A stretch of DNA of 64,000 bases from Raphanus sativus (taxonomy: Eukaryota > Streptophyta > Magnoliopsida > Brassicales > Brassicaceae). The stretch is taken from contig NC_079512.1 in the NCBI RefSeq assembly GCF_000801105.2, forward strand, positions 38,209,848 to 38,273,847, read 5' to 3'. Positions within the stretch are counted from its first letter, which is position 1, and every line of letters begins with the position of its first letter. A program made the translations under genes and the position numbers. The notes under the pieces were generated by a model, which ran no database searches, was not told the origin of the DNA, and saw nothing but the letters and a program-made list of their open reading frames with translations. Of this stretch, positions 19,606 to 30,699 are shown in pieces.

Positions 19606-20120
19606 CTAGATCATGATCCGCGCTTCGGAAACGCGGGATATTTATGATTCAAAATTTTGTTAACAATGTTACAAATATTTAATATGTAAAAAAAATTCTA
19701 TTTAAAAAACTGCGTTTGAATCAACATTTTTAAATCCAAATTTAGATCGTCGAGCCAGTAAACCCGGTAATCCGATATATAATCATGTTTGAATTGGTTA
19801 AAATGTAATGGGTTAATAAGTTTGATTTGAATCCACTTTGAATATATCATATAGCACGACTATTATATAAAATTAATTGGTTAAGGAGTAATGTATTGCA
19901 TGGTGATCATCGCATGGACTTATTGGATGGTGATTATGAAATCAATTGGGAAAGAAAATATTTTTTTGAATAGAAAGAAAATGGGCCAACTGATAAGAAA
20001 ATAATTTAGTAACATTAATTTTTAGTTAATAGGATCAGAAAATATATCATATCTAATAGTAGGTTCAATTTAAAAATCCACTTAGAAAAAGTTCCAATGT
20101 TTCCGTTTTAATAAGATAGA
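19606..20120 (-). mobile_element. Non-autonomous Helitron (515 bp)
   Basis: Minus strand: starts TCTATCTTATTAAAACGG (ending at 20120), with a terminal hairpin (cccgcgtttccgaagcgcgg) and CTAG at 19606-19609. It is flanked by A and T as expected. The ends match the Helitrons at 14010-15366 and 22072-24357. There is no coding sequence. One base of the hairpin is mismatched. Confidence 0.85.
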
Positions 20121-20618
20121 TTCTAATATGCCATGGTGAAAATGATTCGATAGCATAAGAACTATAATTGTATAACTTTTTGGACTGTATGAGTAAATAA
20201 CAGTGTTGTTTATATACCACTTAAATAACATTAAACTAAGGTAATATAAATATGCAATTATGGAAGTAGCCATTTAACTGTAAATATACATATGACAAAT
20301 CAAATTTCAACGGTCATTTTTCTAATATGGAAACTAAATAACCATATAATTCAAATAGTTTCCTTTTATCCCCATACACTCTTACTGTGAAGAATCACGT
20401 TACCGTTGCTTGAAAATTCTGATCGTTTTTTTTGGGTAATCATTGTTCTTGTTCTTGACACTTAATATTAGAATTTAATATAAATTCAGCTCTTTTGTCC
20501 TTTTCTGCTTTTATCTTTCCTTCTACTCCCGAAAAAAGCACTGACTCTTCCTCTGTTTGCTTCCTTCACACAGAGACAAAGAGAGAGAGAAGAAAAGACG
20601 AGCTTCTGACAACAAGAG

Positions 20619-21872
20619 ATGATGGAGTGGGATAATAATCAGCAGCAGCAACCCAATAACCATAACAACTCTTCAAATCTCCAGGGGATCGACGTTAGTG
20701 GCGGCGGCGGCTCGAGCTCAGGAGGAATGTACGTGAAGGTGATGACCGACGAGCAGCTTGAAACTCTGAGGAAACAGATTGCTATCTACGCCACCATTTG
20801 TGAGCGTCTCGTTGAGATGCACAAAACCCTCACTTCTCACCAAGATCTTGCAGGTTCTTCTCCCTTCCTTATTCTTCCTCTGACTTTAGCTTCTTCCTCT
20901 GTTTATAGATTGAAAAAAAATATTCCTTTTTTGCTGTAATTTTAGTCTTTTTTCCAGAATTTTGGTTTGGTCTGATTGATCCTTCTATTAGGTGAAATGG
21001 GCAATTGAAAATTCTCAACCTTTATAACCTTTAGTGGCGTAATTAGCAGTTCAAATCTGATGCAAAGAACATAACACTTTAGCTTGTTCTTAAGATGTAT
21101 TTAAAGTTTCAGTTTTTATTTACTTCAAACTTTACCAACTCTGTTTCATATGTCTTTTTGGTGTTAAAAAACAGGAGTGAGACTGGGAGGCCTCTATGCA
21201 GACCCAACTATTGGTCACAAGATGACAGCTAGGCAGAGGTGGACTCCCACGCCAGTGCAGCTTCAGATTCTGGAGCGTATATTCGACCAAGGCACGGGAA
21301 CACCCAGCAAGCAAAAGATCAAAGACATAACCGAGGAGCTGAGCCAACACGGCCAGATTTCTGAACAAAACGTCTACAATTGGTTCCAGAACCGGCGTGC
21401 TCGTTCCAAGAGGAAGCAGCATGGTGGTGGTGTTGGTTCTTCTAGCAACAACAACATTAACAACAACGGTGAGTCTGAGGTAGAGACTGACACTGAGACA
21501 TTGAATGGGAAGAGAAAGATACCAGAGAGTCTTCGTGTTCTTCCTGATGGAAACAATGCTATTGGGACAACAAGTACTAGTCCTAGGCCTGAAGATCTTT
21601 GCTTTCAGAGCCCTGAGATGAGCTCTGATCTTCACTTTCTATCAAACCCAAGTAAGTTAAAAAAAAGTCCCCTTTTTAACTCACACTTGAGCTCAACAGA
21701 CATTCATAGAAATGGTCAAGAAAGCTTGTGACTTGTGTGTCTGTACAATAATCAGAGGTTTTGTTTGTGATTTGTGTGTCTTGTAGGGGATGATCATCTT
21801 GTTGGAAAGATGGGATTGTCTGAAAGCTACAGCCTTTATGATCATGTTGAAGACTATGGCATGTCAGGCTGA
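20619..21872 (+). CDS. WOX13: WUSCHEL-related homeobox 13 (265 aa, 3 exons)
   Basis: Exons 20619-20853, 21175-21651 and 21787-21872. The N-terminus is Gln/Asn- and Gly-rich, followed by [20 protein letters not shown], a conserved segment of the ancient WOX13 clade. The homeodomain lies at about residues 95-160 and includes [18 protein letters not shown] and [17 protein letters not shown]. The C-terminus is Asn-rich and acidic, ending [12 protein letters not shown], another clade mark. WOX13 is a nuclear transcription factor linked to fruit patterning, root and callus regulation. All splice junctions are canonical. Two adjacent ATG codons (20619 and 20622) occur; the first is used. A CT/GA-rich leader and ttcacacagagaca precede it. 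Its pairing with PTF2 on the opposite strand is the ancestral arrangement, but a 2.3-kb Helitron now separates their 3' ends. Confidence 0.96.
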
Positions 21873-22071
21873 GTGAAACTTCTAATGATAAGAGAGAGAT
21901 CAAAGAAATGGATTTTCCTAGTCAGTCTTAAAGCAATTTTAGACCTTTTTAATATAATTTTTATGGAATGTTGAACTATCTTAGAGATTGTGCTTTTGAT
22001 GTTTTCTTCAATTATAATAAAATAAAAATAAACAGCTTCAGCTTTTACAGTCTCTCTTCTTTACCCCCAAA

Positions 22072-24357
22072 TCTATCTTATTAAATCAGAAACATACCCA
22101 ACAGCTTTTGTGTTTCCCTAGAACCAACCAGAACTCTCTAAAAAAAAAAAAAAAAAAAAACCACGTTCTCTCCCAAAAAGAGGCGAAAGAGAGAGAAACC
22201 CTAGATCTGATAGCTTGAGCTCCGGCCGCCGCTCCGTCGGTTCGCCGGAAGCGACCTCTTCCCCTTCCTTTTTTCTTTTTTCTTCTTTGCTCCCTTTCTT
22301 CCCATCTCCCCTTAGTTGATATGCAATCTGCTCTGTAAAGGCCGAGAAACTCCGGAATAGTTGCGGGCTTGACGGAGGCGGCTCCCGAGTCCTTGCGGAG
22401 AGACGGCGAGACCCAAGGTGAGGTGGTGAAGAAGGGAGTCGGCGTTTTAGGACTGAAGATTCATCTGGATCTGGTTTTCTTTTCCTTCAGCTCTTCGGTG
22501 TATCTTCACAGCAACAGTGCGTGGTTCCGGTGAGTCGCCTTCTCCACCTTAGATCTGCTCATTTGTGTGGTGGTGTGGTGGTTGGAGGAGAGATATGACA
22601 GATGGTGAAAAGGATTTTGCTCCCTGGCTCTCAAGGACATCACGCGCCAAGCTTCATGACGACGGAGCTGTCATCTGGAGTTGTGGGGTTGGTTGGAAAC
22701 GCGTGGTGAAGCTCAGCTTTCCAACACCGGCGCGGGTCGCGACTCGTTCCGGTAGTCGAGCTCACATTTCTTCTAGCCGTAATTCGGTATACTGGACGCG
22801 TGAGCTGGTGCCAAGGTCCGTTTTTCAGTCCGGTTCTTGTGATCGGTTTTGGCTACGAAACGTGATATCAACCGTCGGTGGTCTTAAGCTAAGTCTGCTA
22901 TGCGCTTTGGGTGTGGGTACTGTTAGTTCACGGGCTGAAATCCTATCATTTGGTACTAACAGTTGTTCTTGAATCGAGCTCCTATTAGCTTAAGCTCTAC
23001 TTGGTTCTGGTTGCGGTTTGTGGTTTTTAGGGTGGAACATGTCATGTAACACTCAGATATACGGAGAAGAGTATGCGTGTTTGGCGATGAAGTGACTGTC
23101 CGGTCTAATTCTTTCAATGTCTAATTCAGTTACAATGTTCTTCAAATGGAATCTTCTCTCAATAGTGGGAAGAAGCGCCTTCTGGTGATGAAGCAATGGC
23201 TGAGCTTCACAGTCAAATAATAGATCCATTTGCTTGTGGTTTCCTTAGATTTCTTACTATTGGTGTCTGTTTGCGAAGGATATGTTCCGTAATTAGTGGT
23301 AGAATTTAGTGGTTTAAGATACGGTTTCCTTCGAGTCGTGAGAGGAACTCGTGTCATTGTGGTGAAAAATACACCGATGAATTAGATTTGGTAGTCTAGG
23401 ATCCTTTCCAGTTTCGACTCAGTGTTCCTAGGGTGTACTAGATCTCGTCGGTTGTATGTCGGGTTAAAATCTCTTGAGGTTGTAATCTTGTATTCACAAT
23501 TGGTTAATGAAAAGTTGTTGTTGAGCCAAAAAAAAAAAAAAATCAGAAACATTGGGTTGGACCCAAACTGTTTTTGTAAGTTTTAAATTAAATTTACCAT
23601 TCAACTATATAGTTAATTCTACCAATCTCTTTTAATATTCTCTCCCTTATTAATACATTTAGACCTCCTCCCCATTACATTCCTAAATTACTAGATCCTA
23701 TTGAATCACCTACCGATTTCATTCAATGACAAAGACACCTAAAATAATTAATTTCGCCTTCTTTATCAAATCGTATATCATTTTAGAATTTTTTTTTTTA
23801 GAAACTTACCTTTGTGTTCACACTATCCAAACAATTGATAAGTAAACAAATTTCGCGCTCGATGTCATGAGATCCCATACCATTTCAAAAATACGTACTT
23901 ATTGTTTTCTTAAGATAATTTAAAAGATTAAGTTACTTATTTTTTGTAACAATTTGGTGTTACGCATATAATAAAATAAAATAAAATAAATATTAATAAG
24001 TATTTAAATATTTAATAAAAACAATGAAATTAAATTTTAAATATAGAAATAACATCAAATTAGATTTTATATTGATCATCCATCAGTTTAATCGGTAATC
24101 TCAGAGTTTAGTATTTATTGTGAGTTTTATCGGATTTCAAATAATAGATATTTTTTAAAAAATTCAAACTGGAATACATATCGAATTAGCGGGTTTACCG
24201 TCTCAATTGAAGGTCTAAGTCGGGTTTAAAAGTGGTGATTTAATGAAATGTTTTAAATAGACAAATTCTAATTAATTAACAAAATATTTGTAATATTATT
24301 AATAGAATTTTGAATCATAAATATCCCGCGCTTCCGAAGCGCGGGTCAATGATCTAG
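22072..24357 (+). mobile_element. Helitron carrying a nested retroposon (2,286 bp)
   Basis: Starts TCTATCTTATTAAATCAG after an A. It ends with the hairpin cccgcgcttccgaagcgcgg, nine bases, and CTAG (24354-24357) before a T. Removing the nested retroposon (22096-23552 with one repeat copy) restores TATTAAATCAGAAACAT|TGGG, which matches the other Helitron's TATTAAAACGGAAACAT|TGGA. Its own length was about 830 bp. No Rep/helicase is present. The terminal TAG doubles as the stop codon of PTF2 on the opposite strand. Confidence 0.85.
22096..23539 (+). mobile_element. A-tailed retroposon nested in a Helitron (1,444 bp)
   Basis: The target duplication aaatcagaaacat lies at 22083-22095 and 23540-23552. 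The 3' end is tgttgttgagcc plus about 15 A. It has an internal run of 21 A at 22140-22160, then a CT-rich leader with aaaccctagatctg and GC-rich sequence. The longest open frame (22565-22972) shows no conserved motif, so I regard the element as non-coding and LINE-mobilised (Sadhu-like by structure). Confidence 0.8.
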
Positions 24358-25784
24358 TTATTATTACAATTGAAAACATGCAAAGCTAGTAAAGCATTGT
24401 AATGCCCTTTCTCTATTTCTTCGTCCTTCACATCGTGTAAGACCAGAGTCTGTATTACCAAATCCTCCCAATCAATCTCACACCCTCTCTTCCTTTTCTT
24501 CTTCTTGCTATCTTCAACAAGCTCCAGAGACAACTCATCACTTCCACTAACTTTGTCATCATCACAAGGATCTTGTATCGCATCAATCCTTAACTTAGCC
24601 GCCTTAATCTTCTCTCTTCTTCTTTCCACCGCATCACAACCCTTCACGTAAGAAATAGGCAAATCATCATCAAGCCCTACATCTTTCTCCAATACTTCCT
24701 TGAGTGTAAGTCTCTGACTCATCTTCGACTTCCCTTTCCACCAATCTTCACACGAAACCATCTGAAGAAACGAGCTCCTTTGACCTTCACCATCATCATA
24801 ACAATACATAGCTTCTTTGCTTAAACAATCTCTCACTATATCCTCCAAACAAACCCCATCGCTTATAACCATCTCATCTCCTTTCCCTTCCCTCTTCTTT
24901 CTCATAGACTTAGCTTCCATCAAACCAATCAAAGTCCCTGAATGTTTCACAACATTCTTCACAGTAACATCTCCCGCCCAAGGCAAACCAATCTCTTTCG
25001 CAACCTTCACAAGCTTCTCCAACAGCTCCTTATACCTCATCTTACAAGTACACAACGAAACCTCAGCGTCTCTAGCCAAATCATCAATCCCAACCTTCAC
25101 CCCATTCACCTGACAGACAAGCCCCAAAACCGCAACAACCAAAGGCATCGGTCTCCTCCCCGTAGACAAAAACCACTTCAACGAACAGTTCATCAGAAAC
25201 CCCCCTTGCTTCATCACCCTCTCCTTCTTCTTACCATCAACACCACCCAACCTCGGCGAACCTCTCGCCGTCTTCACAAACAACCCCACCAGATCAATCT
25301 CCTCCAACTCCAACCCTAAATACTCCACAACACGCTTACACATACTCCCCAGCTGATGCAAATCACACCCAACAACACCAGAGATCTCATCCATCGTCAA
25401 AACACCTCCCCTCCCTTCTCTCCTCACCAGCGCGTAGCAACACGCGCCGATCAGAAGAGAGAACCACTCGCCTTTCCCGAACTCCCCGTCGGTGATCTTC
25501 CCGATCATACGCTTGATCTCCTCGGATTTCTCGCCGAGCTGCAACCTCTCCGCGATGTCCTCGATCAAGTTACCGGCTTCGTAGATCTTCTTCTCTCTGT
25601 AGGCGAGGGTGGAGCCTGTGCCCGTGGTGCCCACTCGGATATACGTGCCTTGTGGTCCTCTTACCCCGCCAAGCTGGGCCTCGTAGTTGTCGTACTCTTG
25701 TAACGTCCCGCATCTGCAGCAGAAGGAGTTCCCTGTGTCGTCGTCGCGTTGGAAGTCGGTGCCGTTGCATCTCTTGCACCGCAT
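24354..25784 (-). CDS. PTF2: Plant-specific TFIIB-related factor PTF2 (476 aa, single exon)
   Basis: The N-terminal zinc ribbon MRCKRCNGTDFQR...FCCRCGTLQ (two CxxC pairs, residues 2-26) is followed by two cyclin-like repeats typical of TFIIB/BRF proteins (about 60-260). The C-terminal half is Lys-rich and plant-specific. The family recruits RNA polymerase. Arabidopsis PTF2/BRP5 (At4g35540) is needed for pollen germination and embryogenesis. The start is ATG at 25784; an upstream in-frame TTG is not a start. The stop TAG (24354-24356) comes from the CTAG terminus of the Helitron. Without the Helitron the frame would run through the junction for about 11 more codons to a TGA. The protein therefore keeps its domains but has lost or changed a short tail. 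Confidence 0.92.
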   Translation of the reverse strand: MRCKRCNGTDFQRDDDTGNSFCCRCGTLQEYDNYEAQLGGVRGPQGTYIRVGTTGTGSTLAYREKKIYEAGNLIEDIAERLQLGEKSEEIKRMIGKITDGEFGKGEWFSLLIGACCYALVRREGRGGVLTMDEISGVVGCDLHQLGSMCKRVVEYLGLELEEIDLVGLFVKTARGSPRLGGVDGKKKERVMKQGGFLMNCSLKWFLSTGRRPMPLVVAVLGLVCQVNGVKVGIDDLARDAEVSLCTCKMRYKELLEKLVKVAKEIGLPWAGDVTVKNVVKHSGTLIGLMEAKSMRKKREGKGDEMVISDGVCLEDIVRDCLSKEAMYCYDDGEGQRSSFLQMVSCEDWWKGKSKMSQRLTLKEVLEKDVGLDDDLPISYVKGCDAVERRREKIKAAKLRIDAIQDPCDDDKVSGSDELSLELVEDSKKKKRKRGCEIDWEDLVIQTLVLHDVKDEEIEKGHYNALLALHVFNCNNN

Positions 25785-26037
25785 GGTTTGCAAAATTGGA
25801 AAAAAAAAGTGTCGAACTTTCGATTTGGGTTTTTTTCGATCTCCCGTGGGAAAGAGGAGGATCCGGTAATGGTTCCGACAGGGAGATACGACCGGAGCGA
25901 CGGCGATTAGAGTTTTTAAGGTAATGAAGAAAACAGATTGGAGTAAGTTAGGTTTTATAGTTTTTGTGGAGACAATAAAAACGGCAAGGAGTTAATATCA
26001 GCGTTTTCGTAATTGAGTTAAACGGCGACGTTTAAAT

Positions 26038-26171
26038 TAAAGGTCTTTATGCAGAAACGGCACACAGTCTGGAGTTTTGGCGAGATTTGCAAGGCTTAAT
26101 AAAGTAAAAATAAAGGTCTTTATTCTGAAACGGCACACAGTCTGGAGATTTGGCGAGATTTGTGAGGCTTC
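26038..26171. repeat. Two-copy 73-bp direct repeat between PTF2 and PIG-H
   Basis: Units begin near 26041 and 26114. They share aaggtcttta, gaaacggcacacagtctgga and ttggcgagattt. The repeat lies in the divergent promoter region (PTF2 start 25784, PIG-H start 26373). The TTTGGCGAG string resembles, but does not match, the E2F site. Confidence 0.75.
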
Positions 26172-26372
26172 GTTGTGAAACCAAGTGAAACTGGGTCATA
26201 ATGCACGCAAGTTGTTCGACTGAAAGCCGCAGAGAAACCGTTTTGCTGTCTGAGTCGAGTGTGACGCGAAAGTCTGAATCTTTTTTCTTTGGGTATTGAG
26301 AAGCTGGTCTCCCGTGTTGCGGCAGTCTTTTTCTTATAATGGATAGGAGTAAACGACTGTGATATATATACA

Positions 26373-27689
26373 ATGGCGAGCTCGTATCTTTCGAGTAAGA
26401 GATACACTTACATACACGAAAGTGGAAGTGAGACACGTAGAGGAGCCATTGACATTCACCATGTGATCATCAACAGAAGCAGATCAACTGGTTATGCCCG
26501 TCTTATGGGCCTTGCTTTCTTCCTTGTTAATTTGGGTGTCTCTATGTACTTTTTTCTTGAAAAGGTAACTGATACGTTTAGGAGATGTTTGTTATTTTGG
26601 ATAAGATATGAATTTTCTTGTGAGTAATTCTGAGTCATTGCTTGGAATAAGTGGCTGCTAGTTCATTGCATGAGGAAGGCATAACGTCTTGTTTCTTATC
26701 TTAAGGGATCAATCACAGTGAATAAATGCCTTACTTTACAAAGATTGTTTTGTTGATGTTCTATCTGTATTTTTCTCCATGGGGGTATCTGAGATGGATA
26801 ATTTACATGAAACAGGATAATCCACTTAGAACTCTTTCTTGGAGCTGCCTTTTAAGTGGTTTCTTTGTTGTGATACAATGCCGGAAGTTAGTCAAGAAAG
26901 GTGAGGAGGCTCCCCTGTAACACGGTTTTAAGTTTCACCAAATGATATAGTCTTCACATTTTTTTAACTGATTTTTTTTTTCTTTCTTACTTGAGCTGTC
27001 CAGAATCTGTTATAATCATGCCAAACTTCGGGATCCAACTTGAAACCCAATATTTAAGGTACGTTTTTATCCTTTTAGTTAGTAATAGTATGTATATTTT
27101 CTGCACTCCATGATGACTTAGTGATTTGGACTATGCAACATATTGATGGCATATTAGAGAGGTGGTCTTGGTGGAATAGCTTGTAATTTTCCTTGGCTAT
27201 TGTCATCTGTGCTTTTACCAATCATACAAGTACTTATGTTCTGTATGCTTTTTTTTCTGCTTTGCAGTGGAAAAACTGTCTCCACGTTTATCCCCATTGG
27301 TAAGATTTTGAAGCCTGTGCTTGTGGAATGTGTCACACCTGTTACATGTTATTGGAGTCTCTCTTTATTTCTGCGCGATGAAGAACAGCTTACATTGGTG
27401 TTTAAGGTAATGCAAACATTTTGTTTCAATTAGATCGTATTGTGAGAGAAGCTTTTGCTGACAACTTTGAGAATAATCAAAAGAGCTACCAATGATTGAT
27501 TCAATCTGGAAACATTATATTGTTTTTTTATGGCCATTGATTCTAAGTTCAGTTTCTTCTTCTTCTGTATAGGAACTGCGTCCGTCATTGAAGATGTTGG
27601 TTCCCATTTGGAAGGGATTGTGTGCTGTTATTGTCACAGATCAAAGTAAAATGATAACCGAAGAAAAACATGTTGTAGTATCTGGTTAA
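26373..27689 (+). CDS. PIGH: GPI-GlcNAc transferase subunit H (PIG-H), 195 aa, 5 exons
   Basis: Exons 26373-26564, 26816-26900, 27004-27058, 27268-27406 and 27573-27689 join in frame. A hydrophobic hairpin occupies about residues 45-85 (GLAFFLVNLGVSMYFFLEK, then LSWSCLLSGFFVVIQC). The PIG-H domain follows (ESVIIMPNFGIQLETQY, FIPIGKILKPVLVECV, VTCYWSLSLFL). The protein is one subunit of the ER complex that starts GPI-anchor synthesis by adding GlcNAc to phosphatidylinositol. Its location matches At4g35530. Splice sites are canonical. It is divergent from PTF2 with about 590 bp between start codons. MLH3, the next A. thaliana neighbour, is absent here. Confidence 0.88.
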
Positions 27690-28930
27690 GCATCTACGTG
27701 TAATTTTCATTGCCACTACAAGCAAATGAACATGGAAGGACAGAATTTAAGTTTTAAAATACTCTTTTCACTGGTGAACTTTTTCATTCCACACTAAAAC
27801 TTTTCATGACCAAGGTTTCTAGCGTGCACAAGAGTAGCAATACAAAAAAAGATTCAACGATGTTGATATTTTATTTGGTTAGACAGTGCTGCTAATTACG
27901 ATGTACTACTTCCATTAGATTTCTATTTTAAAATGATTTCACTAACTTTTTGGGGGTCTGTTGAGAATGAAATGGCACGGCAAGTTGATGGTGAAGTTGA
28001 CTTATTTCCGCCAAACTATAGAGCAGGGAATAATGATGATAGATCTAAGATCTATCAGATTAGATTATAAGTGTGACATTATCGATTGGATTGACCACGC
28101 TCCTAAACATCCATCCACCATAAATTCTAAATCACGTCAATGATATGGTAGCTACATCCGTTTTTAAATACACTTTTTTTTTTATTAAACAGAGAAGATG
28201 TCCAGACTGAAATCCGACTAATAAGTTTTCTTTTGTGGAGGACCGGTCCATCAGCAACAAACAAATTCGATTTATTTGTGTGGAAGTGTTAATGATCTAC
28301 ATCGCTTCGCCACACATAAAACTAGCAATTTTGCATTGGAAAGAAATTGATCCTTATCCTAGATCTAACTCCTCATCCAATATAAATCACTAAACTACTG
28401 TAACTTTTTTAAATAACAGTAACAAGTTCTACAGTTCAAATTTATCTTTTGTACCATCTATCTACATATTGTGTAACTTCTATATAACAAAAACAAGTAA
28501 TAGTAACTCTGATCATAACGAGATTCATCTTTAGAAACTCCTTTCATGCAATTATAGAACTCTTTCTATTTATTTTTTTCAGAGAGGGATCCAATATGTT
28601 TTTGTTCATTATCATCATTCTCATCATATATAATTTATTTTGTGTAGATTAAACTTTCTGTGTTGTTTAGTTGAAATCTAGCTTAACTAGGCGACAGACT
28701 ATAAACAATAAATTTCATTAACCGTTCGAATATTCGTTTTTGAGCTTCTTTATATCAAAGCCAAGAAGTATAGGTTCACATTAATCTTTAAAATAAAATA
28801 AAAGAAAACTCCCTGAAGAAAGAAGAAAAAAATATATTTATTTGGTAATCTATCCGAGAAATAAAAATTTAATCCGCGCTTTAAAAGCACGAAATTATTA
28901 TTTATTGACAAATATTTTTAGCCTAAAAAA
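27690..28930. other. Intergenic DNA, no gene seen
   Basis: AT-rich. This is where MLH3 would be expected by synteny, but I find no MutL-like coding sequence. A degenerate Helitron-end-like string (atccgcgctttaaaagcacg) is at about 28872-28891, without a CTAG terminus. Confidence 0.5.
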
Positions 28931-29165
28931 AACCCGGTGGTGGTGGCCTAGTGGCGTTTGAAGGAATTAAGAAACCCAATAAGACGAACCCGGGTTTAAA
29001 CCCCACCGGCCATACGGATATGAGTTATTGCTTTCGACTCATTTGAATGCCTAGGAAAGAGTCTATCCGTGGGCTGTACCTCCACCCGGGAGTTAGGCTT
29101 GTGTCATCATTGATCCGGGTTTATCCCTTTTCTTTTTCAATAAAAAGAAAGAAGAAAAAAAAAAA
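28931..29165 (+). mobile_element. tRNA-derived SINE
   Basis: RNA polymerase III box A is TGGCCTAGTGG (28944-28954). Box B is GGTTTAAACCC (28993-29003), about 40 bases on. The tRNA-unrelated body contains ccacccgggagttaggc. The element ends in a degenerate A-rich tail (about 29142-29165). Size and layout fit Brassicaceae SINEs. I could not identify a clean target duplication. It lies 680 bp upstream of the PHD-like gene. Confidence 0.85.
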
Positions 29166-29844
29166 GACATGAGGGCCGTTATTATGGTTAGACGGAGGAA
29201 TGTCTCTGACCAGACCAGCTGGTGAGTTTTTCTGCGGTTCTTGTCTATGTCATGTAACTTGTAAGAAATATCACTGTTAAAAAAAATTAAAAGGGAAAAT
29301 TAAAAATAAATGAAAACAGAGGCGAATGAGGGAGAGATTTTGTAGGGTTTTTACATATAAAATAGAATTTGGAATAATCTTCTCTTTGCCTTCTCCATTG
29401 CCATATTCTCTCCTTCTTTCTCTGCCCTCTGCAAATCCTAAGTTTCCTTGTGTCCTCTGCTCTCTCATCTTCCTTCGAAGCTGTGTGGCAATTCAAAACT
29501 GGAAAGGAATACACAGAGGTAATTGCTTTCTTCATCTGCCACTCTGTTTCCTTCTTCTTTATATGTATGGTTCTTGTCTTTTAGCCTAATATCATTATAA
29601 GATTTTTTTTTAAATTGAGTTTATGGATGCCAAATGTGTTTTGATGATAGATTATGTTCTTGCTTCAACGTTTTGATTGTATAAAGTATCCATCTTAAAG
29701 GAAATGGATTGTTTTGATTTCAAAATCTGAAAACATTAATCGAGCTGATCTCTCATCCATAATTTAAGTTCCGATCATTTGAACCAGCCTCCAGATTAAG
29801 GACACTAACTCGTGTTCTGGTTTCTCTAAAAGTCTCTGTTTAAA
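29166..29844 (+). promoter_or_regulatory. Promoter and leader of the PHD-like gene, with a probable 5'-UTR intron
   Basis: A CT-rich leader (about 29370-29510) precedes a donor-like cacagag|gtaattgc at about 29518. Acceptor-like sequence (gtttctctaaaag) lies just before the ATG at 29845. A long 5'-UTR intron is therefore likely. Confidence 0.5.
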
Positions 29845-30642
29845 ATGGAAAGGAATCAGCTCGATTCAGATTGCCATCTCCCTCCTCGAAAGCGACTGCT
29901 TGCTGGATTCAAGAGGCTTAACTCCAACGGCAACGGGTCTTCTTCTTCTCCTTTAGCTTTCACATCTTCCTCCTCAACTTCAAACTCAAACGGATCTTCC
30001 TCCTCTGCTTCAACCGACGTTCACACCCATCTGGACGACTTGTTAGCTTACCGTTTCGACAACGACCATAATCAGTCACCGGAAGAGCTCGCCGAAGAAG
30101 CGAGATCCGCCGCTGCTTTAGCGGTTAAAGCAGCAAAGACGGCGAGGGAAGTGGCTAACGAAAAGGCATTGGTTTCTGCAAAGGCAATCGCTGCGGCCAA
30201 GAGGGCGTTGGAGTTGGTTGATTTTTTCTCCAAAGAAGCAATGACCCGTGATAGCAAGGAGAGGAGGAGGTCTCCTCCTAATCCTAATCCTAAGAAGAAC
30301 AAGCAGAAGAAACATGTCCCTCTTCAGCACTTGTATTCAAAGGCAGATGAGTTAAGAGACGAAGAAGAGTATTTAGCGAGTAGGCTGCATCATCGAGCTA
30401 TAGACAATAGCTACCCTAAAGTCTTGGGAATAAACAAGAAGCAGAAGACCGGTACTATGGATGATGTTGCTGGGGTCGTGGATTCAGACAGCTCGTATGA
30501 ACGATTAGAATCAAACCGGGAGGAGGTGTTCAAACCGGATGAAGTTGACTCGATACCGACACCGGGGAAGGAAGAAAGTAACTCATTGGGCAGAAGAAGA
30601 GGAAGAGTGAAGCTGAAGAAGCTTCCTTTGAGCATTTTGTAA
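29845..30642 (+). CDS. PHD-finger-like protein of unknown function (265 aa)
   Basis: A single coding exon. The start MERNQLDSDCHLPPRKRLLAGFKR is the conserved N-terminus of a plant family annotated PHD finger-like, although no PHD cysteine pattern is visible. A Ser/Asn-rich linker follows. An Ala-rich helix comes next (about 82-135, with EEARSAAALAVKAAKTAREVA). The C-terminus is basic (KKNKQKKHVPLQ, then RRRGRVKLKKLPLSIL). It is probably nuclear. The location and start match At4g35510. The function is unknown. The 3' flank has been copied downstream (see the repeat at 30700-33360). Confidence 0.85.
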   Translation: MERNQLDSDCHLPPRKRLLAGFKRLNSNGNGSSSSPLAFTSSSSTSNSNGSSSSASTDVHTHLDDLLAYRFDNDHNQSPEELAEEARSAAALAVKAAKTAREVANEKALVSAKAIAAAKRALELVDFFSKEAMTRDSKERRRSPPNPNPKKNKQKKHVPLQHLYSKADELRDEEEYLASRLHHRAIDNSYPKVLGINKKQKTGTMDDVAGVVDSDSSYERLESNREEVFKPDEVDSIPTPGKEESNSLGRRRGRVKLKKLPLSIL

Positions 30643-30699
30643 CTCTAGGGCTCAAGAAACTGGAACCTGCGTGGATCATACGATGGATGAAGGTGTGGT

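Noticed and set aside
21132..21635. 167-codon minus-strand frame over WOX13 exon 2
   Set aside because: Antisense of the homeodomain exon.
22565..22972. 135-codon frame in the nested retroposon
   Set aside because: GC-rich non-coding retroposon body; no motif, starts at a non-ATG codon.
28868..28895. Helitron-end-like hairpin atccgcgctttaaaagcacg
   Set aside because: No CTAG terminus and no matching 5' end nearby; at most a decayed relic.
28931..29010. tRNA gene
   Set aside because: Box A and box B are present, but the cloverleaf is not, and an A-rich tail follows, so it is a SINE.
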